The position numbers and the translations under genes were made by a program. Of a stretch of 62,000 nucleotides of DNA, positions 33,086-46,028 are shown piece by piece. A model generated the notes under the pieces. It saw nothing but the letters and a program-made list of their open reading frames with translations. It was not told the DNA's origin and ran no database searches. Every line of letters begins with the position of its first letter. The stretch's first letter is position 1. The stretch spans positions 614,664,476-614,726,475 of the forward strand of contig NC_081408.1 in the NCBI RefSeq assembly GCF_030272615.1. The letters run 5' to 3'. This DNA comes from Cryptomeria japonica. Its lineage: Eukaryota > Streptophyta > Pinopsida > Cupressales > Cupressaceae.

Positions 33086-33982
33086 TGTTGGCAATTGATA
33101 CTCATTTGATTGGTTTCATATATTGTCATTGATGGCAACATGTTCCAGCTTCATTCTTTGGTTTGGTTGTTCATCAATAGACACTTCACTGGCACCAACA
33201 CCGACACTGGTAGGTATCTTCATTAGTAGGAAGGATTCTATGGGTACCGGAATTGAAGGCCAACACCACTTACACATAGGGTATTAGTATAGGAGGCCAA
33301 CATCATTGGGAGATCTGACAATCGGAAATTCATTTTTATATTTATGTATATATGTAATGAGTTGACATGTATAATCATTTTATAATTATCTATGTAAGTC
33401 TACATGAGTCATGAAAGATTGTAAGGGTATATAGGTCAGTTGTTAGATCATTTTGTGATATGTTAGGATATGTTGAGGATATGATGGTAATGATTGTAAT
33501 TCAGGATCAGTAATGCAAAGGTTATTCCGGTAAGGGTTTAAGGTTACAGAACCAGAACAGTCAGAGCTTGAACCGAAACACTATCAGGCATAAAAAATGC
33601 ATTAAATGAGTTCAGTTTTATGTTTTATTATTCAAAGTGACTGTAGCCAGTGAGACTCTTTTGTGTTGAGTAGTGCGGTCTAGGTTGTAAGCCTTCCTGC
33701 ATGTGCAGGCCCCTATATTATGTAATGTCTTTTCATATGGCCAGTGGATTGATATTGTGGGTCACAAATCCCACCATGGTTTTTCCTCTTTGAGGTTTTC
33801 CATGTATAATTCTCTATGTTATGGTATTCATTTGTGTGACTGGCTTATTGATTGCTTTACTTATTTCAATTATATATCTACCAGTTTATCGATTGGTGAC
33901 TGCATGTTATAATAAGGTTAAAATTTAGTTTACCAGCAGAACACTGATTCACCCCCCCTCTCAGTGTTCTTGGATTCCAACA
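33086..33982 (+). repeat. 5' LTR of element A
   Basis: 897 bp, TGTTGGCAATTG to GGATTCCAACA. It contains the CCTGCATGTGCAGG hairpin (33696-33709), a GGTTTTTCC motif (about 33778) and a CACCCCCCCTCTCAG run near its end. Confidence 0.9.
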
Positions 33983-33984
33983 AT

Positions 33985-33995
33985 TGGTATCAGAG
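33985..33995 (+). other. PBS of element A (initiator tRNA-Met type)
   Basis: TGGTATCAGAG lies 2 bases after the LTR end. It is the standard copia-type complement of the initiator tRNA-Met 3' end, followed by a one-base departure (AC instead of C). Confidence 0.8.
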
Positions 33996-34056
33996 ACTTG
34001 TGCCTCAGAGGAAGTCTAACAGCTTGAGGGAGATCCTGAATCTGGAATCCATGGAT

Positions 34057-35172
34057 ATGAGTATGGAGAAGCAACTTGAGGTAGCTCTTGAATATTTTGA
34101 TGCTAAAAGGATGGAGAACTTGAAGTTACAAGATGAATTAAATTTTGCAAAGGAATTCATTCTTATCCTATAGGAGAGGTTGTCATTTGTTCAAGCTAGG
34201 AGGAAGGAACTTCTACAAAATCAGGATAATTAAGAGAAAGATGCTCTTAATGAAAGATGTCAAAAGTTGAGTTAGGAGAATATGGTATTGAGGAATGAAA
34301 TGAAAGCCCTAACTATGAGGATGTAAAAGGAGATTGAAGACCGGAAGATGAATGAAGAAAACCTTGGGAGATCTCTAAAAGGCAAATCTGAAGAATGCAT
34401 CCGGTTGACTCATGAAAATGATATGTTGAGAATTGAATTAGTGCAATCCCAAAGCAATGAACAACAAATTGAAAGATAGATGATAATTCTAAGAGATGAT
34501 CTGGCTATTGCAAGTGAGTACAAGGACAAATTCAAGGTTAGTTCAACACAACTTGATGAATTATTGAAAATACAAAGACAGAATGGAGATTCCAGTGGAC
34601 TTGGATTTGAACAAGGTCAAAGCTCCGGTACTGCAAATGAAGATCAAAACAAGAAGGCATCAGTAAGGCATCTCAACACTTACAAATTTAATGGTAGATG
34701 CTTTGTTTGTAATAAATTTGGTCATATGGCTAGGCAATGTAGAAATAGAGCAAATCAGAACTATAATTCTACTCCCGATCAATGTTCTAAATACAATAAG
34801 AATGGTCATAAGATAGAAGATTGCAGAATGAATGTAAAATGTCATGCATGTGGAAAATTTGGACATATAGCTAATTAGTGCAGGTCAACAACTTATACTA
34901 GTTATAGCAAAGCAATTCAAAAGAACAATGTTACAAGTTATGCATGCAACAAGATTGGACACATAGTTGTGTTTTGTAGAAGCAAAAATCCACTAGTTAG
35001 CAATGATGGATCAAATGATAAAGGGAAAGAGAAGATCAATGAAATTCAGCAAGATTATACCAAGAGATGGGTCAGGAAGTAAGATGATTAATTAGCAGAT
35101 GGGAATGCTCTAGTTACTCAACCGACAGAGGAGTTTGCTCCTGCACCAGCAAGAAGCTCATACGGTAACTGA
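34057..35172 (+). pseudogene. Gag of element A: coiled coil plus four CCHC knuckles
   Basis: The frame (372 codons including stops) starts at an ATG (MSMEKQLE) aligned with that of the sibling at 41215. The N-terminal two thirds is a predicted coiled coil rich in Glu, Lys and Leu. Four knuckles follow: CFVCNKFGHMARQC (intact), CSKYNKNGHKIEDC (second Cys to Tyr), CHACGKFGHIAN-stop-C, and SYACNKIGHIVVFC (first Cys to Ser). At least seven in-frame stops are present, so it is inactive. It would have packaged element RNA. Confidence 0.8.
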
Positions 35173-35540
35173 GGTAGATGTCTTAGGGGTAGGAAAATCT
35201 CATGAAAATATTGCTTAAGCCCCAGGAAGGAGTTCTAGAAGATGTTCCATACAATGGAAAAGGTTTATTTGGCATGGAGATGTTCGACCAAGATCCATTA
35301 TGTTTCACCAAAAGTCATTCATTTCAATGAAAAATTAGGGTTTCCTGAAGGTTAAAAGGTTGAATCCACTTAATTTTTTATCACCTTACATTCAGAGTGA
35401 TTAAGAGAAATACAGAGTGAGTCTAAGGTGATCCAGTGCGATAAGGTATCTTCTTCAATGATTCCACTAGCAACAGGAAGAGTTCTTTAGAGTTTCATCG
35501 GCAACCATTTCTCAGGGACTTACCACAATCATCTTTCATC

Positions 35541-38500
35541 ATGGAAACAAGATTATCCTCTGCACCAACTTTTATTGTAAATCCAACTGTTGTCGAGGTT
35601 AGGGACCATCCCAGGTGAATTTTCAAGCAATGTCCACATATTGCCAGCTTGGATGATTCGGTTGGCACATTTTCCCATGTTCTGGAAGGATTTGTTTATG
35701 TGGAAGACATAAGAGCATATATTCACTGCCACATTGAGGATTTGGGTACCAGTGGCAACAAGAGCATGTATATGAGCAAGTTGATGGGAGACTCTGAAAA
35801 GATCAAGCCCGAGTATAAGCACATTGAGGATGTTGGGTTTACTGGCATTCTTGAATTCCCTACATTCAAAGATGAGATCATTAGATATGTATTGAGAAGA
35901 GTTCATGGAGAGTTTATTTGGTTGGACAGACCTTATAAGATCATGAAGGAGACCATCAGGGCCATCATCTTTTTGTCATAGATTGGTAAGCATCCGAAGA
36001 AAAAGATTTTTCATGATGAGTTAACAAACTCACCGGTGCAAATTCAGACCGATGATCGATGAGGGTTAGCACCATCACTAATAGAGACATTAGATTTGGC
36101 AGCATGATCATTGGATACAAGGTAACTCAATTCAATCCTCTCAATTCTATTTCTAGCTCTTGCATATATGCCGGACGTAAGATAATGAGGGAAAATGAGA
36201 AGATAGATCTTTGTGGATGGATGTTAGATGAGTTGTTAATTAGCCTTGGTAAGATCAAAGGAGAGAAAAAGGGGACATTCTGGTATGGGAATCTTATTGT
36301 CTAATTGATTTTATTTTTCCTTAATGAAACTCCCAGTTTTGGAAAGAGACAATGGGCATTTGATATCCTGGTAGGAAGACAACTAAAACAATCTATTACT
36401 AGTTTGGGTAGTGAGTGAGATGATAAGGTTTGGGGTTACTTCAAGGCATTTCAGAAGGCAATGAAATCTAGGGAAAGGGTTCCTAGACACATTATTAAGA
36501 AATACTCAACTGAGATCTGCTTTATGGTCAAAACGGATGAAACCTTAATGGAAGCAGTTAAACCCCGAAAGATATGGATAGAAGAGATGGGATATGAGGT
36601 TGATGCTTAGAAACTGGATGCTTATGCCAAGATGTTGATTGATGCTCCTATTGATGAGACTAAAAAGTCTTTTGGTACTACAAAATAGAAGAAGCAAGAG
36701 ATTCAAACTGAATTCAACAAGAAGAAGAGGAAGAAACAACAAGGCAAGGCCAACAAATTTTTTGAACAATTATCTCAGGACATCAAGGCATTAATAGATG
36801 TTTTGGCAAAAGGAAGGAAGAGGAAAGAGCCTAAAATCTTCATTGAGCCTATTCCATCAGACTCTGGAACTGAAGATGACACACCTTTAGCATTCAAGAA
36901 TGTATTGAGGAATAAAGGTGAGGAGTCTAAGGAGGAAGCAAGGAAGCAACTGGTAAGGAAGGTCACAATCAAGGTACCGACAAAGAAAAGAGCTCCATAG
37001 GAAGCACCTTCTGCTCCATCTGATACTGGAAGAAAAAAGGTAGATGACACAAACCTTGCTATTGTATCTGATAATGTATCTATAATCCCTCCCAAGACTT
37101 GTGCAAAATTAGTAGATGAAATAACTAAGGATGGTATGTTGAAAAATGTACAATTTTATTATGAGCACTTAGATGATGATGAGCACAAAGAAATTGAGGA
37201 GGCAGTTTTGTTATATCTGGATATATTTAAGAAAGCTTTGTTAGAAATTGAGAAGCAAATACCGACACAACTATAGGACAACCTAGATCATAGGAGATTA
37301 TTAGCTCTAGAGGAGGACAAGCACATAAAGATTCAAGAGTTATTAGCTACTTGTGGATCCATTACACCAAATGAGTTGGACATGAAATTTGAAGTTATAG
37401 ACAAAACAATTTTTTGAAGCAAGAACAAGATAGTTAGTCTTATGTTAGGTAGGGTTAATGAAATAATCACTGAGAGTCACAAGGCATGGGTTCAATTCTT
37501 TTTTGAAAACCCTCATTTCTACCCTTCACCGAAAGATAAAACTGAGACTACTGACATCCCGATTGAAAGGAAATGCAAAGGTATTGTAGGTACCCAGCCT
37601 GCAATTTTGAAAGATAGTAAGGCATTGGATGTAGAACCCCCGATAGAATCTAATGTACATGTTGAGGACACAGTTCATGTGAAACTGATAATAACTGGTA
37701 CTGCACCAAGTGGCAAAGCCACTGGTACAAAAGAGGAAGTTATTAAAGTTATTAAACCATCAGAGGAGAAGGGAGAGGTATCTGATAGGGAACCAGTAGT
37801 GAGCACATCATTGTTGTCAATTGACAACTCCCAGGTAGAGAAGAAGAGAATAACTGAGATGAGTTCTACTGAGCTCATGATGATGGCTGCTCGGAAGATG
37901 ATGAAGGAAGGATTAGTGGACAAAGGAATAATTGATCAATCAGTCCCAATTTTTCATAGACTTGTCTCAGAGTGCCATTTTGACAAAGGAGCAAGTCCAT
38001 CTAGAAAGCACAAAATAATTACTGAGCACATTTTTAGGGATCTTCAATCTTTATAGCGGATATCTAGCCGACAGGCATTGGAGAGATTCACACAAGCCAA
38101 GAGAGCTACTTTTGATCTGATGATTGAATCAAAGAAGAAAGAGATTATTGACCAATTGAAGTTAATTGATAATGCTTTTAGGAAATGTACTAATATTTAC
38201 AGAGTATGTTGTAACACAGGATTACTTATTGTAGATATGGATAAAGGGATTAAGGACTCTCAAGAGAAAATTGTAGGTATAGTCAATTCTTTTGATGGCT
38301 CCAAATCTTTGACTACATCTATTGATGGACAGATTTTAGTATTAGAAGCTCAAGTTTTAGCTCTTGAAAGGGATAAAGAAAAAATTATAAGGAGAGCCAA
38401 AGGGCTCAAAGGATTGGTGAGTCCCCGATTTGACTCATTGAGTGTACATAAGAAGGAATGCATTGATATGGTTGGTAGGCCCACACCGATAGAGCTTAAA

Positions 38501-38692
38501 GAGAAAGAGTTTTATGCTCACATGCTCAATGGACTTGTATCTATTTCCAGCAAATTCAAATCCGGTTGGGACACTTATCTAGTGCTTTTGGAGGAAGCCT
38601 ATCTAGAAATTTTAAGTAAGGTATTTTGGGATACATTCTTTGTACAGTATTTCATTCTTCATCCCTATTTTTGGTATTTTTTTTGGCATTGA
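35541..38692 (+). pseudogene. ORFX of element A, unknown function (about 1050 codons, degraded)
   Basis: It begins METRLSSAPTFIVNPTVVEV at ATG 35541, 368 bp after the gag stop, and is colinear with ORFX of element B. Recognisable shared blocks are YVEDIRAYIHCHIEDLG, FKDEIIRYVLRRVHGEFIWL, MIIGYKVTQFNPLNSI, KGTFWYGNLIV, KYSTEICFMVK and GLVSPRFDSLSVHKKE. A frameshift lies between 35980 and 36059, and stops occur (for example 36998-37000 and 38054-38056). No RT, integrase or protease signature is visible. The C-terminal part (38080-38440) looks coiled-coil. The function is not known to me. Confidence 0.7.
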
Positions 38693-38864
38693 TGTCAAAG
38701 AGGGAGGTATAGGTGAAATATTTATTCTCGACATTAGGAGATATGGAATATTTTTTACAAATCATGATCACAGATGGATATTCAACTCAGGGGGAGCAAT
38801 CTCAGGGTGAAATCGACAGATGGAAACCATTATCATTTTTCACATGAGTGTTGCCGTCAATGCC

Positions 38865-38876
38865 AAAGGGGGAGAT
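38865..38876 (+). other. Polypurine tract of element A
   Basis: AAAGGGGGAGAT abuts the 3' LTR start at 38877. Similar runs occur upstream at about 38697-38706 and 38790-38797. Confidence 0.85.
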
Positions 38877-39773
38877 TGTTGGCAATTGATACTCATTTGA
38901 TTGGTTTCATATGTTGTCATTGATGGCAACATGTTTTGGATTCATTCTTTGGCTTGGTTGTTCACCAGCAGACACTTCACCGACACCAACACTGACATTG
39001 GTAGGTATCTTCACCAGTAGGAAGGATTCTATGGGTACCGGCATTGAAGGCCGACACAACTTATACATAGGGTACTGGTATAGGAGGCTGACATCATTGG
39101 GAGATTCGACAATCAGAAATTCATTTTGATATTTATGTATATATGTAATGAGCCGACATGTATAACCATTTTGTAATTATCCATGTAAGTCGACATGAGT
39201 CATGAAAGATTGTAAGGGTATATAGGTTAGTTGTTAGATCATTTTGTGATATGTTAGGATATGCGGAGGATATGATGGTAATGATTGCAATTGAGGATTA
39301 GTAATACGAAGGTTATTCCGGTAAGGGTTTCAGGTTACATAATTGGAACAGTCAGAGCTTGAACCAGACCTCTATCAGGCATAACAGATGCATTAAATGA
39401 GTTCAATTTTATGTTATATTATTCAAAGTGATTGTAGTCAGTGAGACTATTTTGTGTTGAGCAATGTGCTCTAGGTTGTAAGCCTTCCTGCATGTCCAAG
39501 CCCCCATATTATGTAATATCTTTTCATATGGCCAGTGGATTGATATTGTGGGTCACAAATCCCACCCTGGTTTTTCCACTTTGAGGTTTTCCACAAATAA
39601 TTCTCTGTGTTATGGTATTCATTTGTGTGATTGACTTATTGATTGGTTTACTTGTTTCAATTATATGTGTATCAATTTACCGGTTGGTGAATGCATGTTA
39701 TAATAAGGTTAAAATTTAGTTTACCGGCAGAACACTGATTCACCTCCCCTCTCAGTGTTCTTGGATTCCAACA
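38877..39773 (+). repeat. 3' LTR of element A
   Basis: 897 bp, the same length as the 5' LTR, with scattered substitutions. Its hairpin has decayed to CCTGCATGTCCAAG. Confidence 0.9.
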
Positions 39774-40211
39774 ACTATCTATTAAGAAAATGATTGGCCT
39801 AGCTCCTAAGATATGGCGAAATGGTGATTGCCAGTGTGTTGGTACTAAGGGTTCCTCTATAGGGGTAGTCTTCTTATGGAACCCTTGAAAGATTTGCCCC
39901 TGGTGGTGGGTGTCTTTTAGGTCCTCTATTTCCATGGTGGCTTCTTGTTTTGAGATGAGAGAATTGGTTGTTCTTACCAATGTGTATGCACCTGTCAAGT
40001 TGTAGGGAAAGCAACTAATGTGGTCTAATATCCATTTGATCCATAATATGGTGCCTTACCACCCTTGGATTATTGCGGGAGATTTCAATGCTATTATTGA
40101 GCTTTCTAAGAAATGAGGTGGCACGACAAGACTGGAACCCTTTGCGTTACTACTTCAGGACAATATCTCTGAGCTGAATCTTGTTGATATCAAGCCCAAC
40201 AACGGGCATTT
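39774..40211 (+). pseudogene. LINE ORF2 endonuclease, middle part
   Basis: Translation continues SIKKMIGLAPKIWRNGDCQC, GVVFLWNP, MRELVVLTNVYAPV and WIIAGDFNAI (GDFN at 40078-40089), typical of APE-type endonucleases. A few stops are present. It is cut at 40211 within NNGHF by element B and resumes at 46960. Confidence 0.88.
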
Positions 40212-41141
40212 TGTTGGTAATTGACACTCACTGGATTCATTTTGTTGTCATTTATGGCAACAAGAGCTGATGGAAGTCACAAACTGGCACTAGGAGACGT
40301 ATACTGGTAGATACCGACATTGGAAGCATTCAAGCCTACATCGACACCGACACCGGCACCAACATCAATACTTCAAGGAAGCCGACATCAAGGAAGATTT
40401 ATTTAGTAAATCATTTTGTAATTATTGTCGAGGCCGACATTGAATATCTTTTGTAAATGCATTGTAAGTCAACATTAGGCATATCATGTGTAATAGGTAT
40501 ATAAGTCAGTCTACTAGGTCAGTTTAAAAGATGACGAGATGATGGTATTGTGATGGAATAGAGATATACATATATAGGTATAGCAGAACTATGATATGTG
40601 AAATATATGTATGGAGATCATTTTTGTATGCGAACATTATATCATGCAATGATCTATAGATAGCTTGGAAAGCATTCTTGGAGAAGTAATACCGGTAATA
40701 GCTCAAGTTTGTGAATCGGTACAAAGGAGAACCGAAACCGGAACTCTATCTGGTATAGAAGATATACTCTTGAGTTCATTTTCAGTAATTTACTTTGGCA
40801 AGAAACTTGTAGTCAGTGAGGCTCTTTAGTGATGAGTAGTATGCTCTAGGCAGTGTGCCTTCCTGCAAGTGCAGGCCCCTGTTTTATGTAATATTTTTTC
40901 ATATGGCCAGTGAACTGATATTGTGGGTCACAAATCCCACCATGGTTTTTACTCATTGAGGTTTTCCACGTATAAATTTTGTGTGTTATGGTATTCATTT
41001 ATGTGGATGGTTTATTTGCTTCTTGTTATATGCTTATTTGTTTACCGGTACATACATGCATGGTTTAGAGAGTTAAAAACTGTTCATTCCGATAGAACAC
41101 TGGTTCACCCCCCTCCTCTCAGTGTTCTTAGATCCCAATAA
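40212..41141 (+). repeat. 5' LTR of element B
   Basis: 930 bp. The terminal CA has become TA. The CCTGCAAGTGCAGG hairpin lies at 40862-40875, with GGTTTTT and the GTTCACCCCCCTCC run near the end. Confidence 0.88.
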
Positions 41142-41142
41142 T

Positions 41143-41153
41143 TAGTATCAGAT
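41143..41153 (+). other. PBS of element B (mutated)
   Basis: TTAGTATCAGA aligns to TTGGTATCAGA with one G-to-A change, at the expected distance from the LTR end. Confidence 0.65.
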
Positions 41154-41214
41154 CTTGGTACCTTGGAAAAAGTTTAACAGCTTGAGGAATATCCTAAAAT
41201 TGGAATCTTTAAAC

Positions 41215-42345
41215 ATGGGTATGGAGAAGCAACTTGAGATGACTCTTGATGATTATGATGCTGAAAGGCTAAAGAAATTGAAATTGCAAGAAGAATTGAC
41301 TTATATAAATGAATTCATTCTTATCCTGCAAGAAATGTTATCATCTGCTCAAGCAAATAGAAAAGAACTTCTGCAACAACTAGATGATGAGGAGAAGAAT
41401 GCTCTTTAGGAACAATGTCAAAAACTAAGTCAACCAAACATGCTCATGAAGAATGAAATGCAAGATCTGACCATGAGGTTATCAAAAGATATTGAGGACA
41501 AAAATAAGAAGGAAGATAATCTTTTTATATCTTCAAAGAACAAGTTTGATGAATGTGGAATATTGACTCATGAGAATAATCTGTTGAGGACTGATTTGGC
41601 ACACTCCTAAAATAATGAACAAGAACTTGAAAGACAAGTAACTACTCTGAGAGATGATCTGACTACTGCAAGTGAGTATAAAGAAAAGTTTAGGATTAGT
41701 GCCACACAGTTGGATGACTTATTGAAAAGACAAAGACAGATTGATGATTCTAGAGGACTTTGATTTGTATAAGGTGAAAGCTCCAGTACTGCTAATGAAG
41801 ATCAGACAACCGGTATGCATAACTCATTAGAATAGAGGAAATTGGTAAGGCAATCTAATGCTTATAAATTCAATGGTAGATGTTTTGTTTGTAATAAATT
41901 TGGGCATATGGCTAAACAATGTAAAAATAGGGCAAATCAAAACTATAATTTTGTTCCCGGTCAATGCACAAACTGCAAGAAATATGGTCATAGATCAGAA
42001 GATTGTAGAATGAATGTTAAATGTCATGCATGTGGAAAGTTTGGATATTTTTCTAATCATTGTAGGTCAAAAAATAATAATACCCGATATGTCAAAGCAA
42101 TTCAGAAGAACAATGTTACATGCTATGCATGCAACAAAATAGGTCATATTGCTAAGTATTGCAGAAGCAAAACCCAACTGGTTAATAATACGAAAGGAAA
42201 GTAGAAGGTAGCTGAAATACAACAAGATCACTCCAAGAGATGGGTTATAAAATATGAAGAAGAAAGTGGAGATGGATCTATACCAGAAAATCCATCGGTA
42301 GAACAGGGTATTCCTCCATTGGCAGAAAATTCCGCCGGTAACTGA
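41215..42345 (+). pseudogene. Gag of element B: coiled coil plus four CCHC knuckles
   Basis: One frame (377 codons) runs from ATG 41215 (MGMEKQLE) to TGA 42343-42345, with several in-frame stops. The N-terminal half is a Glu/Lys/Leu-rich coiled coil. The knuckles are CFVCNKFGHMAKQC, CTNCKKYGHRSEDC, CHACGKFGYFSNHC (zinc-binding His to Tyr) and CYACNKIGHIAKYC, so three of four keep all ligands. A basic/acidic tail follows. The stretch 41842-42204, covering all knuckles, is still open. The role is inferred as RNA packaging in a virus-like particle. Confidence 0.85.
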
Positions 42346-42692
42346 GGCATAAGCCTTAGGGGTTGGCAAAGTCACTGCTAAACTTTGCATATTACCCCAG
42401 AAGAGATCTAAGGAGATTTGGAGAAATTTGTGTATCATCGATGAAGGTTACCCTGACACATAACTATGAAACCGACATCCGTAGGGTTGTTGGTAAAGAA
42501 TTAATTACAGAAAAGTCAGGGTTTTCACTGATAAAAGAGGGTAAGTGAATTCATTTTCACTCGTCGAGCATTCAAGCATTCAGAGCGAAGTTAAGGTGAA
42601 TTAAGAGAGAGAAAAGCATTGAGAAAGGATTTCAAGCAATTATCTAAAGCACTCAATCATCCACCGACATTCACTCTTAGGTATTTCTCAAC
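42346..42692 (+). other. Intergenic spacer between gag and ORFX of element B
   Basis: 347 bp separate the two frames, and ORFX is in a different frame. The spacer includes a CGAGCATTCAAGCATTCAGA repeat reminiscent of the CATTCAAG repeat in the LTR at 3046. The matching spacer in element A is 368 bp. How the second frame would be translated is not visible (splicing, reinitiation or an internal entry site). Confidence 0.5.
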
Positions 42693-45600
42693 ATGGCATC
42701 TAGATCTTCAACACCTTCTTTTATTGCAAATCCCACCATTGTCAAAATCAAGGATAGGTTAAGGCTAGTCTTTAAGGAGGTTCTCAAAATTTCCAAGAAG
42801 AAAGACTCTACGGGAGCATTTTCTAGGGTTCCTGACGAAGTAATGTATGTTGAAGATGCAAGGGCATACATTCACTGCACTCTTGAGGATTTGGGCACCG
42901 AAGAAATATATTCCATTTATCAATCAGTGATATTGGGAGACATCGGAATGATCAAATCAGAATTTAAGGCAATTAAGGATCTAGGGTTAACCGGTATTGT
43001 GTACATACCGAAATTTAAGGATGACGTCATCAGATACATTCTGAGCAGGGTTCACAATGAATTCATTTGGCTAGACAAACCCTACATGATCACGAAGGAG
43101 GCAATTCAGCTTGTCACCGACTTACCCAGGGTCGAACAAGAACTTGGTAAGAAAAGTTCCAACACAGAGGTCAAAAAACTTACTGGTGCTACATCCGATA
43201 GCAGATCACTGAGGATAAGCACAATAACCGACACAAACATAAAGTTTGCAAGCATGATCATAGGATATAAGGTAACTCAATCCAACCGATTGAATTTTAT
43301 TGCAAGTTCATGCATTCATGTTGCATATCAGATGCTAAGAAATAATGTGAAGTATGACTTATGTGAATGGATGAGGAGTGAATTGATGCTAAACCTTGCT
43401 AAGATCAAAGGAACCAAGAAAGGCACCTTCAGATATGGAAACTTAATTGTTTGTTTAATGCTTTACTTCTTGAATGAGCTACCCAGTTTAGGAAAGAAAC
43501 GATGGGCTCATGACATTACGGTAGGTATGCAAATCAAGATAGCTATCACCAGTCTTGGTACTGGAAGAGATGAGAAACTTTGGGGGTATTTTAAGAATTT
43601 TCAAGAAAACATGAGAAGAAGGGAGAGAATTTCAAAGAGTATTGTGGAGAAGTATTCCACTGACATATGTTTCATGGTGAAAAATAATGAAAATCTCATG
43701 GAAGCAGTTGAACCCAAGCAAATTTGGATTACTGAGCTTGGATATGAGGTAGATGATAGTATTTTTGAGCTTTATGCAAAGATGTTGTTAGATTCCCCAT
43801 TAGATGATAAGACAAAACACTTTGGTACAGTAGGAGAGAAGGCTCTTGAAGTAAAAACAAGTTTTAACAGGAATAGAAGAGAAAAGAAATTAGAGAAGAT
43901 GTCTGCATATGTACAAGATGTGTTGCATAAGATAGACACTCAACTGGGCTCTAAATCTAAACAGACAGTCAAACCGATAGAGGTTTCTACTAAAGAAGGG
44001 AAGAAGCCACAAGTTCACATTTCCCCTATCACTTTTGATTTTGATCCTAAGGATAATGAACCTCTGGCTTTCAGAAGGGTGCAAAGGAAGAATGTGGTAA
44101 AACGACTGGTAGAGCAACATAAGGAGGAACCTAGGAGGAGACTTGTTAGAAAGGCAGCTCAGCCTATTGCACCTCGACCATCGGTAAGGAAGCCTATGCA
44201 GAAGAGGAAACCAGTCACACTGACAACCACAAGCAAAAAGTAGAAGGGTGATGATACTAGAACTGGTAAGACAACAATGACCTGTGCTGAAATTATTGAT
44301 GAAGTTACAAAAGATGGAATACTAAAGAATATATCAAAGTATTATGAAGATTTTAAAGAAAATGAGCAAAATGAGTTAGAAGAGGCTATTTTACTATATA
44401 TAGACATCTATAAGAAAGCCTTAGTTGAAATTTTGAAGGAAATACCTTTATCCATGTATAATAAAATTGGGGTTAGAAGACTTGATGCTATCAAGAGGGA
44501 TAGGGAAATCAAGGAAGTTGCACTTTTGGAACAATGTGGTACTATAAATAATGAAGAGATGAAAATATGTATAGATACTGCTAATAGGACAATTTTTAGT
44601 AGTAAAAAATGGCAGATAAGCCTTATGATGGGAAGAGTAAATGAGGTGATAAATGAGACAAGTAAGGGATGGACAAAATTCTTTCAGAAAAACTCAGACT
44701 TTTTCACATCTCAAGAAGAATTTCCAAAGGCAACATCCCCCACCATTCTTGACAAATCAAAAGGAAAGGGTATTTTGAGCAGTTCAACTCCAGTTTTGGC
44801 ACAAGCACAACTGACAGTTAAAGAGAGTGTACAATATGTATCAGCATAGACCAATTTTGAGCAAGAGAATGTATAGGGCACTGGAAACACTGTGGATGAT
44901 ACTCCACCAACAGTAACCAATACTGCACCAATTGGCGAAGACACCGATGCAATAGAGGTTGAGATGGACAAGGTAAAATCAATTGATTCCATACCGATAG
45001 GTAAAATTGATTACCCGACAAGAGTTTTGGCAATTGACACTTCTCAGGTCGAGAAGAAATTAGTCTCTGAGTTAAGTCCAATAGAATTAGTGATGATGGC
45101 CACTCATAAATTTCTAAAGGAACTGTAGACAAAGGGTTAATTGATCAATCGGTCTCTTTACTACACATAATAATGCCTGACTGTCAGATTGAGGATGGAG
45201 CAAGCCCTTCCAGTAAGCTCAAGACTTTAACAGAGCACATATCAAATAATTATCAATCTTTGAGATAGATTGCAGACCGACAGGCTTTGGACGGTTTCTC
45301 TGTAGCTAAAAGAGCAACTTTTGATCAACTCATAGAAACTGGGAAGAATAAAATAGAAGACAATCTTATTCCCATTGAAATTTGTTTAAAACAACGTATT
45401 AATATCTACAGAGTATGTTGTAATTTGGGAAATCTTACAGTAAATGTAGATAGTAGATTGAAAGAGTTATATGACAAAATGGCTAATATTGCTAACTCTT
45501 TTGATGGAATAACTGCACTAACTACATCTGTTGATGGACAAATTTTGTCCTTGGAGAACCAAGTTTTTTCTTTTGAGAAGGAGAAAGATAAAATAATGAG

Positions 45601-45841
45601 AGAAATAAATTTAAGAGGATTGGTAAGCCCTAGATTTGATTCATTGGGTGTTCACAAGAAAGAATGCATGGATATGCTAGCAAAACCCACACCGGTAGAT
45701 ACCCAGGAGAAGGAATCACTTGCCCACTTACTTAGTGGACTTGCATCCGTATCTGAAACTTTCAAATCAGGCTGGGACATGTATCTCTAGTTACTACAAA
45801 AGGCATACCTAGAAATTCTGAAGATGACTAAGCTCGAGTGA
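42693..45841 (+). pseudogene. ORFX of element B, unknown function (about 1050 codons)
   Basis: It starts at ATG 42693 and stays open for 516 codons to TAG 44241-44243. It continues in the same frame through TAGs at 44847 and 45126, then shifts frame near 45130-45280 and ends at TGA 45839-45841. Blocks in order: an N-terminal globular region (YVEDARAYIHCTLEDLG, FIWLDKPYMITKEAI, STITDTNIKFASMIIGYKV, CEWMRSELMLNLAKIKG, FRYGNLIVCLMLYFLNE), a Lys/Arg-rich linker (about 43850-44240), an acidic helical segment, and a C-terminal coiled coil ending VSPRFDSLGVHKKEC. No RT, integrase, protease or RNase H motif was seen. A distant relation to plant mobile-domain or plant-transposon proteins is conceivable but unproven. 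Confidence 0.75.
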
Positions 45842-46028
45842 CACTAATAGTATTCTTTCATTCTTTTATTATTTCACCAGTCTTTGGCATTAATGTCAAA
45901 GGGGGAGTATGTACATATGTGAAAAATACCAAAGAAAATATTATCAAATGGAGTATATGGAGTGTATTTCTCAGGGGGAGCACACCAGCAGGGAATCCAT
46001 TTTTCACATGAGTGTTGCCATCAATGCC

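Larger units (their letters stand above)
33086..39773 (+). mobile_element. Complete pol-less LTR retrotransposon A (gag plus ORFX), 6688 bp
   Basis: Two 897-bp LTRs (33086-33982 and 38877-39773) start TGTTGGCAATTGATACTC and end GGATTCCAACA. The flanks are GCTAT (33081-33085) and ACTAT (39774-39778). A PBS close to the initiator tRNA-Met type follows the 5' LTR, and an AAAGGGGGAGAT PPT precedes the 3' LTR. Inside are a gag with CCHC knuckles and a second long frame (ORFX), both degraded. No RT, RNase H, integrase or protease motif is present. It is the sibling of 40212-46959 and older-looking, with more stops. Confidence 0.88.
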
